A stretch of DNA of 64,000 nt. Origin: Symsagittifera roscoffensis. Its lineage: Eukaryota > Xenacoelomorpha > Acoela > Convolutidae. The first letter of the stretch is position 1; each line of letters opens with the position of its first letter. Of this stretch, positions 13,101-25,100 are shown one piece after another. The stretch covers positions 72,973,465 to 73,037,464 of the forward strand of contig NC_087064.1 in the NCBI RefSeq assembly GCF_963678635.1, read 5' to 3'. The notes below the pieces were generated by a model. The model did not search any database. It was given only the letters and a program-made list of their open reading frames with translations, and had not been told where the DNA came from. Position numbers and translations under genes: made by a program.

Positions 13101-16100
13101 ATCTTTGAAAAGTTTGAGTTAATTCATGCATTCTTCAACCCTGTAAAGCAGAAATATCAGAAAACTACTTTTTGTTCGTTTTCGAGGCATGAAAACAGCT
13201 AGATGATATTCAAATAGCGAAGTTGTGAGTGATGGTTTTGAATATGGAATATGAAAGCTTACATCATTTTATAACATGCTATCACTTGATCATTACGAGC
13301 CCGAACTGTTCACAGAATAGGAAAACAATTTAGTATGTGTAGGTCTCTGGAATCCAAAGACAAGTCTTTAAACACGATAAAATTTTGTTGGAACGATGAA
13401 AGAAAACGAAAAAAAAAGAAGTTCAAAGAGAGCATCCTTGTTGCGGAATCTGAAATCCTCAGTTTGGCCTCTCATTGATTATTTTCGTGGTTGAACGACC
13501 ACGTCACAAAAAATGACCTGAAGGTACTAACTAGGCTGTTCGGCGAAGTCTTCAACAACTCAACTTACAAATTTGTAAAATAGAAAACTTGTAAATTTCA
13601 AGTTTAGAATGAAACTAAAGTTTTTAAACGTTCTGGATTTCCATATAAGAGTTGTTTCAGCGTCGCGAAAAATAGATATGAGCTTTTCCATTTTTCGAAC
13701 TGTTTTTTCAAATAAAAATGAGGTAAAAAAATTGACTGAAGCGTGAAAATTATTTTAGCAACAATAAAATTGCAGTTGAACAGGTTTGTATAATTTTTTT
13801 CTCATTCTGAAAGCCTTTACTCAATTATTGAGTCGGACATCAATGAGCTGATTGTAACGATAGCTGATCGGATATCGTTTTCAAAATCTTATGTAATTGA
13901 CTCAAAACACCCGCCTGGAAAAGTTTTTCCAAGGATGACACCTTCAAAACGTTTTTGGCCAAACTCCACAGCCGGAAAAACTAGCTGAAGACTATTTTTT
14001 CTACTTTTGTAAGCAGATTTCGTCGGGCGAAAAGTGATAGGGATTTGTCGCCTCCTCAACTGTCTGGTTTGTTAGTAACTGTTTGTAACTTCAATCATTT
14101 TTTACAGTTAATTCGCAACGAAATTAGTGATATAAGAATTCGTGTTTTTGGGTTTATATACACCTGTTTGATTGCATTTTAAACATAGCTTCGAATGCTA
14201 AATGAGCAGCTTAATGCGATTGAAATCCTTTCAGATTTGTTGATCGTTAAGAGAACTGCCAGCCGCGTCCAGACAATTTGGCCAAAGACAATTCATACGA
14301 TTTGAAATTCAGACAATTCAGCCAAAAGTATGCAGAAAATTCAGCCAGAGACAATTCAGCCATAAATGGTGACCGCCGCAGTCGCGCCAACGTGTTGCGA
14401 GCTTGCCAACAGAGGGTAGGACTCTATACGAAATTTAGAGCCGGTTATCGCCGCGAAGCGGCGACGCGAGCGTAGCGCGCCCACCGGCGACCTTAAACCG
14501 AGAAATAACTCCAATTCCGAGTTATCTAGCGTTATGTTATCGAGTGTTATCTAGAGTTATCTAGCGTTATGTTCAATCTAGCGTTATGTAAAACTGGCTA
14601 AAATGTCTCAGGCTGATTTTTCTGTATATTTTGGGCTGAATTGTCTGAATTTCAAATTGGCTGAATTGTCTTTTCGCGTCTTAGAATTACACAGAATGCA
14701 TCAAAAGCTCTTCAGCATGCCTAAAGAGAGAGTCCCTTTCCATTGCTTTTTCTCATTCTAAACTGATTTTTTTTGTGATGGGAAGCTTCATTTTATGCAA
14801 TTCAATGCCTGTTTTTGTGCCCTAAGATTTTTCACGTAGTATCACTTTTGCAGTTGATGTTTGTCGGGTTGATGTAGAAATTAAAATGAAGGTCAACAGA
14901 GAACTCATCCCTAAAATGTAGGTTGATTAAGACACACGAACACGTACCAAGTGAAATCAAACTGCTAATTTCATCTCTTACAGAGAGTTGTAAGCAGTTG
15001 GAACAGACAAAGTTTAATAATAACAGACAGGTATCTTTTTCAGAAAATTTTTGCCTGCAAAAGCACACTTTTCTGAGAGAACATAAATCTAAAGGTCTAA
15101 TTTGCATGCAAATTTGCTAAAAATAATTTTTTTCTGTAACAACTTTTAGTATTAGGTAAACAGAGTCGCCAAATCTAATCTATCTGAAAAGTGCAATTAA
15201 AAAACGCAAGGTCACCAATAGCGTCATCAATTTTGCATTAACTATAAAAAATATGAAAAAATCCGGCTGACATTTAAACTTAAGAATCAATAGGCCACTT
15301 TCAATAAAGTGCGTTAAAATTTATTTCCATTTGAAGTTTTGCCAATATTTTTTTAAAAAAATTGTCGGTCCAAATTTTTTTGCTAATTTCTTCCTAAATA
15401 TAGCTATTTATGCCAATTATGTTTTTTTGTTTTTGGTCAAAAAATCCAAAAGTTAATGTTATTTGCTCATAATTGCTCATTTATACGTCGGAGATCAAAT
15501 TTTTACTCAATTTTGCATGTAACAACCATGCCAATAGATTTCATTAACACACACGCCATCTTTCTAGACAAATTAATATGCCCAAAACCACCAAAATTGC
15601 CTTCAGTTTTTCATTTATAGTAGCAGTAGTCGTAGTAGAATTGGATTCTTGGATGGCTCTCGGGAATGAAACCTCACTGATGTATTAAGATGAGTTTTCC
15701 TGTTGTATTGCATTGTTTGCAGATGCGCCATGTACTTGGCACAATTCATTTGTATAGCTTTCCACAAAGTTCCAATTTATATAAAATGTTGTTGTTGTTG
15801 TTTTGAGGTTCATCGGAAGGAGCAGAATCAGTTGCAGGACAGAAAGAGAGACTTGAAGAAGCGGGAGAGTGAGGTGGAGGATTTGAGGAGTAAGAATGAA
15901 ACAGAGCAGAACAGACTGAACAGATGGCACGCTGACCTGGACACCAGAGAAAAAGTCATCAGTTAGTTCAGTTCCCCCTTTGGTATTATTTTTGACGACC
16001 CCTTTTGGCACTATATTATCACATCTTACCCCTTTTGCTACTAACAGTACCCCTTTTGGTAATATTTAATCACATCATTTTTGTTCAAACGAACCTAAAA

Positions 16101-19100
16101 CTTTCTAGAGCACTTTCGGTACCAATGTATAAAACTTCCACGAAGAGCACGCGCTCAAAACAATTCAATTTTTTGGTCGAAGCAATTCAAAAAAGCCAAA
16201 TATTTTGATATAAAAAGATTTTTTTTGATGTTTCGAGAGATCGGAAAAATTAGTTATGTCGACTTATATGAAAAACGACATTATTTTCAAAATTTACTGC
16301 GGGGAGCTAGATCTCCTTCTCTCACGAATTCAATTACCTCGCCACCTTAAGGGGCAGACTTTTATTAAACTAATTTTATTTTTTAATTTGATTTATCGCA
16401 GATTTTGATTAAACTCATTTTTTGCCGAGTAAGTTCACAGAAAGTCAATTCAAGAAAAACAAAGCACAAGTTCAATTTTGTCGGCCTAAGAAAAGTTGAA
16501 ATAGTTACAATTTTTGAAGATCGGAATTTTGAGAAATCCACCTAGTGTTGCTTTGCGTGTAAATCATTACTTTGATTGAAAGCTTAACTAAACAGGAAGC
16601 ACTCGAGCCGCTAGAAAACTACCGTCCTGGGAAAAACGCAACATCAACTTATAATAAAAACTTCGCAATTATAGTAACGTTGTTATCTACTTTTTGATAC
16701 AGGTAGGGAATTGAAAGCAAAGTGTCCATGATGTGATGCTGAAACAGCGTGGAAACATCGCGCTTGTCCTTAAAACTAACTAACAACATATTAAGAATAA
16801 GGAATGATTGAAATGATTGAAATATACCAAAATCGTGATTAATCAGATCAAAAGGAGAAGAAGCTGCTGCGAAGTCAGCAGGAGTTTGAGGAGCACAAAA
16901 AGAGGGAGATGTTGGCAGTGCATACTCAGAGACAGACGGACATTGACAGTGTGAAAGAGGAAAACGATCGACTCAGGGCACAGGTAGATTTGATTAAAAG
17001 AGATTGGAATAACCATCATTAGATTACAGGGACGGATTTAGGAGGGGGGATTGGCGTTTTTCTTCAGGGATTCGACACCTGCTGGTATTATTTTACACAG
17101 AGGGTTAATATCCTTAGCAGTGTACTTAATAACTGGTTATTGATCAAAATGAACACTTTCAAAATTAACACATTTTGTCGCAACAACATTTGCGACTTAG
17201 GTTGGAAAAAAAAAGATAGTTCATACTATAACACAAGGTATGCTTGTGTAATGACATCCATTGTTGGCCGGCCAAACCTAAAACTTTTCTAAAAGCGTCT
17301 TTGGCACCGCCAGTATATACTAACTTTGAAGGGGAGCGCGCGCCGAAAAAACGCAAATTGACTCGTTCTTTTTTCAAAAAATTTGACTGCGGCACTCAAA
17401 CTTTTGTCAAAATGAGTTACTTATAGTGTTCTTGCAGCGCTGTCATAATCGATTTGCTGGACCTAAACCTAAACAAAGGTCGACAAAATTTTTGAAAATT
17501 GTTTGATGCACCCCCCCTTTTATTGATAATTGTTGCCTCTCGCCGCAAACAACGAGCGCGTTTGACCGCGTATTGCAATATGACTTTTTGTTTCATCGTT
17601 ACTTTTCTCGTCATTTCTGACTTTCGTATTTTCGTTTTTCGCTTTTAATTCTATAATTTCAATTTTAGAAAATTGTCAGGATCAAACATTCGGATATATT
17701 TGAAATTTTTACTTGTAAAGCGAATATCAAAAGATTCCAAATAGGGCATGCCAAGACAATTTTTAGAGCAGTTTCATGATATTTCTTTTTAGTTCATGAA
17801 GAGACGCTTTTTGAGTCTTCGCACTTCGCAAAAAAAGCACCTCACTAACAAAATGATCAGGAAATATTTCCAATGTCCATGAAAAGTATTATAGTCTACA
17901 AAATATCATGTAAAAAAGTTTTAACCGCAAGGTGTAAAAACGTTTTTACTAAAAAAACTCCTATACAGAATGCTTCTAATTTATTACATGTTGACAAAAC
18001 TTAACTGAAACCGCCTGGGAGATACACTGTCAACTATGAGTGACTGCTGCCCTTTCTGTGTAGATGTTGAAAGAGATAGAAGAGCGGCGTGAGATGGAGA
18101 GGAGTTACATACAGAGGGACCAGGAGGTGTTGAGGCAGGAGAGAATCAACCAGCAGAGGAAGACAGAGTTGGCAGACCAGAGTCTCCAGACCAGAGAAGC
18201 CGGTCTCAGAGACGGCGAACAGGCACTGCTACATGAGAAGCGGAAACTCAGTTAGTCATAATTCATATTTATTAAAAACAACAGGTACTCTTATTGCTAT
18301 TTCATGGGTAGTCATAATGTTGCTTAGAACACTCTCAATTCGTCTCCCAACAAAATCTTTAATTTTTTTTGGGGGGGGGGGGTGGGTGTGAAGGGTCCTT
18401 CAGGCGTGTTTTTTTTGCTCAACCACAAATCTGCCGTAGTGCGATGACACATGATATCTCATAAAAAAGTCCTTCAGATGTGATTTTCGATATGGAGTAA
18501 AATTACCAGATTTTTTTCAAGCAATCAAAAAAAGGTTCAAAATGTGTTGGAATCATTAAAACCAGCTTAAGCAAAATTCAATTGAAGCAAAACAAATGCT
18601 AGTTATGTTGATAAAAACTAGCGTTAGAAACCCAAAATTACGTTTCCTTTTCTCTGCAGCTTCAACATTCTGTTCATAATTAGTGAGTCGCTCATTGAAA
18701 AAAATCAAATGGATACAAGATATAAATTTTTAAATTAAGATAATAATCAACCCTACCTATGAAGGCGATGCTTTTTATGTCAAATATGTTTTTGGTAAAG
18801 ATTCGAAGAAAACAGATATTTATCCCTAATGACATATATTGTTTTATGTATAATTTTCTCATTGATAAAAACAATAAATACAAACTAAATTTCAAGTGAA
18901 GTAACACAAACATCGAAATCAATAGATACTTCATTACAAATCTCTTGCCTTGCACCGATCCACAGCAGTGGTGTTTACACTGGAAACATGAAATGAAAAG
19001 CACTAGCATTTCATTTTCGAAACTTTCAAAACTCGAAGAAGCAATGGCTTGGCTGGTTGCTTTCCTTGGAAGAGCACACTCGTAGAAGACAAAGCAACAT

Positions 19101-22100
19101 GGATGCAGAAGGAGCGAATCCCGCAAACCTTCGAATAACGAACTTCTTCCTCAGTAAAGGATGAGTGCAAGCAATCTTGAAGTTGAGGAGTCTTGTTTCG
19201 CCAAAAACCCTCTGCGAGATGACGTTCAATGAGATCCACGATGTGGTACGAGACTACTGCAGAGTCAGAGAACAAGTAGTTGTTGCTGAACGAGCCGTGT
19301 TCCTATCGGCAGTTCAGAATCGAAAAGAGTCTAACGACGACTTTCTTGAAAGACTTCGTGAAACTGCTCGGTATTGTAATTTTTCTGAACTTCAAAGCAC
19401 AGCTGATGCGGAAGAAGGGATGATACGAATAAAGTTCATTGCAGGACTAAGATCAGCAGACTTTAATCTCAAGCTACTTTAGGCAAGTAGAATTAAAACA
19501 GACATAGGTCTAACTGATATGAAAACTTTTTTTACAGTTTGGCAATCAAACACAGTTTTTTGATGGGATATCTAAAGTTAATAGTAAAAAACGTTGCATA
19601 CAATTCTAATCTAACCTTCAAAAAACCAGTAAATGTCAATGAAGCTTAAAATGGCAAGGAACCAGAAAGTCCAAACTGCGGAGGAAAACCGCACGGAGAT
19701 AAGTTTTGTCCTTCAACGGGTAAGAAAAGTAAATCATGTGGTAAGATAGGACACTATGCAAAAAAAGTGTCGAAGTAAATTAAGCAACAACAAGAAAGGT
19801 TATAGTAGATTTAGTAAAAGAGTAAGTCACAATGACGATGGGGGTCGGTTCCCAGAAGGGGAATTAAAAATCTCTGAGAAGCGCACTAAAGTAGGAGTGT
19901 TTTTTGCACGAAGTCTCATCGGGATGGCCACCGCATGAGAAACTGTCATCCTTGATGGTACTGAGGTGAAAATGCAAGTGGACACAGCTGCTGATACAAC
20001 AGTGATTTCGTCGAGCATCTAGGAGAAGCTTGAAACACCTAACCTAGATGGAATTGCTCGGACTCCAGAACCATACGTTGGACATAAATTCTGCTCTAAA
20101 GGAAAAGCATACTTTGTGAACTGATATGGAATGGTCGAATTTACTCAAAGCTGCAACTGGCAGTTGCGCGCTTGAACAAAGATTTTGGACTATTTGGACG
20201 CAATCTCTTACCAACCCAGTAATCTATACATGCGATACAGGGGCTCTCAAGGACATTATCGAGAGTCAAAAGATAAAAGGCCCAGGTGAAACTGAAGTCT
20301 GGAGTTCTAACCACTCTTCTGCAAAGAACGCAAAATTCCGTTGCCGGTACAAGAAGCAAAGCTAAAGGATATGGTCAGGTAGTGAGTCCTCGAGCCAGTT
20401 CGGCCCGGAGAAAGAAAAATGATGAATTCAGACTTTGCGCCGAATACAAAGTTCACATCAATGGCAACGTATTGGACAAAGACAACCATTAAACGACTTG
20501 GAGACAATTTTCCGCAATCTGAAGGAAGCTAACTTGTTCAGCAAAGTTGAAATCTTAGACGCTTACCATCAAATAGAACTTAATGGACTGGTTGCGGATC
20601 GGTGCAAAGTAAGAGATTTGTTGTTGTTGATACCGAAACTGGCTGGATCGAAACATTCTCGACCGATGACAAAACTACTTTAACTATCGAGAAAAGTCTG
20701 TCGACAGTCTTAGCAAGATTTGGATTACCAGAAATTGTAGTCTCTGACAACGGACACATTTTGTGACCGATGACTTCAAAATATGCAGCAAGTCTCAAGG
20801 AAATCACAAAATAGGATCAACGATGTACCAGCCAAGAGCAAATGGACTAGCAGAAAAAGCAGTGCAGACGGTTGAGCATGCCGTGAAGGCATGCAGAGAA
20901 AACTCATCTGTCAATTTTTTTCCGTTTCTGCAACAAGTACTAATTACGCATAGAAACACGTCCAAAGCGAAGGCAAAAACGCCAGGGGAACTTGTTCTTG
21001 GACAAAAAATCAGATTACAACCATCATAGATTTTGACGTAAGTAGAAAAAATCTCTTCAAGCTGAACAAAGACAGGGAAGCACAGCATGCAACTTTCCTC
21101 ATTCGACGTGGAGCCAGCACATCGTGGATCCAACCCAATCAATCAGAACGGAGTGTTCTTGTAAATCGACAACCAGATTGCGAGATGCAGTCAAGAGACC
21201 AATGCCACAGAGGGAACGAGTGACATTGTCGATGATGAAATTCCAGTGCAACTTGAAAATGAAGGACAAGCTTCACCAACTCCAGAAGATTGATCTGAAC
21301 CAGTTTCAGACAAACCCAAATGAGCTTTAAGATTTCGGAAACCAACAAAACACTATGGAAATCCTATACCGAAAGCTCTCCTCATAGAAAGAGCAAAGAT
21401 GTGATGAGCTGAGATATCATCCAATATAAGATTCTAACAATTCAACTTGAAGAGAATGAACATACGAATTTACCTGATCTGTTGAAGCGTATTTGGTTCA
21501 GAAGCAATTCTATATTTTTTTGGTGTCTCCTTTTTATCTGTCAGTTGATTTTAACCAATTGCCACACTGTATCAACCGTGATAAGTAGCCAATATTATCC
21601 ATGACTACGATGCTATGTATGTCAAATGTACTTTTGCTAAAAAAAAATCAACAAAAATTGGAACATTTAAACAAAGAAATTTTATCCCTCATGACATATC
21701 TTGTTTTTATGTACACTTTTCCCACTGATAACAACTATGAAGAGCAACTAACTTTTAGGCAAACATCGATCTCAATAAACTCTTTGTAACAAAACTCTTG
21801 TCTTGCACTCATCCACAACACCAACCCCTCATAAATAAATTTCTATTATACATATAGTGTAATTTGAAATCCAGCTGCAAGTTTGAGGAAACTTGCTCTA
21901 ACGAGTAACGAGTGTATTACGTATACCAAAAATGAGTAGTTTTAATGAAGCGGACACTCTCTCCCAAGAATTCGTTCTTCCAATAATTTTTTCTTTTTTT
22001 ACCCTTTGGAAAAAACTAGTGAAATTGAAGTATCAAACATTAGAAACTGTTTTCCCAACAAATTCTGCAAAGACGCGTATGATTTCAATAGGTTTGTTTT

Positions 22101-25100
22101 GAAAAATCTGAAGTTTGGTACAGTACAGGCTCTAACAATTATTCTGATTTTTTGTATAATGCACTTCATTCTTTAGTTGGCTAAAGTAATTCCAGTCAAC
22201 AAAAACTTTGGTCTCTCACAAGCGGGAAATTTTAGACCCACTTCAATTCTTCTTTTTTAGGTAAAGTCTTTATTTAAACGTCAATGCTATTTTCTTTGAT
22301 ACAATAAGCATTTGATAGAAAAGCGTTGGAGAATTCTATTTTATTGCAAAATCTACACAATTTTGGAGTTAGAGGGAGTTTGATTGATTTAATTGAATCC
22401 TATTGAATTCAAAGAAGTCAGTTCACTTCCGAAATTGAAATTATTGAGTTTAGAGTTGCTCAAGGCTCTAGTTTCGGTCCCCTATTCTTCATAATTTACA
22501 TGAACGATATTGATACTTGTTGCAGCCCTCTTCATAGTAATCTTTATGTGGACGATAGGGCTTTGATAAAACATCAAGACAATGACATGTGTTGAGTGCT
22601 GAATTGAATGAGCAACTAGTTATTTGAAAGCAAGCTATACCTTAACATTGACGAAAAAGAAAATTTTAACTTCTCAAAATCCAGATTAAAAAAATGTGTT
22701 GTTGTCAAAATAATTTTGAAATACACAGAAATCGTTTAACTTTTTAAATACTGAGGAGTGTACTTAGGAAGCAAGTTGAACTTAGAAGTGAACATAGAAG
22801 CAATCAAGAAAATTTCGGCGTTTTCTCAGGAAAATTGTGTCAACTAAGAAAAACATTGAATTTTAAACAACTAGAGTGAGAGCATACATAAGAAGCGTAT
22901 AACTCATAATAGCAAACTGTTTTCTGCTATACGGAACATTAAGTAAGACTGAGATTAATGATTTGAAGTTTATACGCCTTAAGTTAGTTCAGATAATGTT
23001 TCCTAGGAAACAATTTCAGTGAAAAAAAAAACATTATTATTCAACATAAATTATTTTCGATGCGAAGCTTGAATTGCTATTCAATTTTGAAGTTTATAAG
23101 CAAGTTTATACATGGTGATACAATTGGAAACGCACTAAAACTACTTCTCAGCAAACAAGATTTGGATAAACTCGCAAATAGTCAGACTTGTTCACAAAAG
23201 TTAAGCAAGAGGCATAAAGCAAGAGACAAAAACAAAGCAAGAGGCGCATTAACAAATCATCAATCTTTAAATTTACGGATCAGAGCTATCTTTATACATT
23301 TAGTTTTCAAAACTACCCAGATTTTATGTATAGTCAGGCAGTTTGAACAGTTTTAATCATGATTTTCTTGACAACTGGATTTTTTCTGATAATTTTGTGG
23401 AATTTAACTTGAATTACTAGGCTAATTGTAGTGTTGTTTTCCCGAGGCGTTGAATCATTATTTTTTTGGTAAAGAAAAAGCCTAAAAATACCCAAAAAAA
23501 TCAATGTTTTTAAATAATAGAACGAGATACAATTCACAACTGTTCGGCTTTCTGAAGCATCTTTTGGCCGATTTCGTCAGCATGAAATTTATTTAAAAGT
23601 CTAATACGGGTGTTCGCATGTAATGCACATAAACAAAAATCATCAGCTGATCATGCTGACACGTTGTATTGCAGTGTAAGTCATTAAAACTACTAAATAG
23701 ACTATTGATGATCAAACTTCAGAAAAACTCTAAGACGAAACTGAAAAAGGTCTACTTGCGGGTGAAAAATCTAGATTTTTATAAAAGCAGTTTTGGCCTA
23801 GCAGGGTTTTTTTCCATCCTTTGAAAATACATGACCGAATTTTTGTTTTGTGCTTGGCGTAGATTATTTTTCTCCAGACGATCTCGATTTTCTAACTGAA
23901 GGCTTTTGCTGACAATTTTCATAGAATTCAAAAAAAAATGATGCAGTGTGTTAGAGGCGGATTTAGGGGGGCGGGGGGTTGACGGACGTCTTTTTCTCAC
24001 CGCCTTTCAGTCATTCGACTCTCTCACCAAACAGAAGGTTCACCAAATGGTATTATTTTAGGACATCCATTTTAGTCTGACCAACCCTATAGTTTTTCTT
24101 TGGCGAAAAGGCGCCTGCGGTGATAATATATTTTAATAATGAAGGGGAGCGCGCGTCAAAAAAGGCCGTTTTTTTGGTCAAAATTTTCCAAAAAGTGCCC
24201 AAAACAGCATGTTAACCCGCTTTTTAAAAATTTGCCTCCGGCGCTAAATTATTGGTATAAATGTTGTCTTCAAAGTGTTTTGGAACCGCTCGGAAAATTG
24301 ATTTGGTGGATCTTAAAAAAAAGGCTGACAAAATTTTCGAAATGAAATTTTTGAAGTGAATTAGAAAAAATATATTTACCTTCATACAAGCTACTTGAAA
24401 TTGCTGGTCTTCTTACTTCCCCTGTCAACTCTTGCCGAAATTTTTCGCGTCGTCCAATTGTTATAAGAAATGGCGTGCTAACTAATTAAGGTATTCCAAA
24501 CCTTTTTAGTCCTCATAGTTAACCTTCTAAAACCACACGTTGCACCATGAAATTGATGCTCATGGGAGCTAGACGTATAAATAAAAAAACTAATATTGGC
24601 TACGGGGTGGAATAACAAAAAAAAATTTAGTTTTAGCAAAATTTTTATTCATAAAAAACATCCGAAACAAGTTTAAGTCCCCCTTTGTAAAATTTTGAGA
24701 TTTCCATTTTTGGTGACGGACTACAAAAATGTTCTAAAGGCGCTTTTGACGCCAATAAGGGGGGAGCGCGCGCCGAAAAAACGCCATCTTTTGGTAAAAT
24801 TTCCCAAAAACTGGTTAAAAAAGTTTTTTTTTGGCCAGTTTTTTTTTTAATTTTGCCAGCGGGGCACAAAAATTGGCCAAACCAGGGTTTTTTAATGGTT
24901 TGGGAGAGCTCGGAAAACCAATTTAGTCGACCTAAAAAAGTTAACAAAATTTTCGAAAATTTTTGAAAATCCGCCCCCCCCCCTCTCGAGAAAATCTTAG
25001 ATCCGCCCCTGCATAAGGTACAAATGCTGTGAAATTCATGCCGCTCTTAACAACTAGCAAAACTAGGCCCTTTTACCCCTCTTTTTACTAAATAATTTTT

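Larger units (their letters stand above)
8576..14930. repeat. Tandem segmental duplication, unit 2 (~6.36 kb)
   Basis: This second copy abuts unit 1 directly. The junctions share short identity: ...aggttgattgagttaatattc at the unit 1/unit 2 join and ...aggttgattaagacacacg at the right end of unit 2. That fits unequal exchange or replication slippage at micro-homology. It carries exons 2' and 3'. Confidence 0.92.
18690..21820 (+). mobile_element. Ty3/gypsy LTR retrotransposon, decayed and internally deleted
   Basis: Two LTR-like repeats bracket gag, protease, reverse-transcriptase and integrase remnants in the usual gypsy order on the plus strand. Gag-like sequence spans 19,165-19,482. A zinc-knuckle remnant follows near 19,710-19,770 (CGKIGHYAKK, with the next Cys reached only after a frameshift). 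The protease signature survives as DTAADTTVIS near 19,980, where DTG/DSG is expected. Reverse transcriptase is reduced to one block (about 20,490-20,590), and integrase follows at once. Many stops and frameshifts exclude activity. It sits in intron 7 of the coiled-coil gene in the same orientation. Confidence 0.85.
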
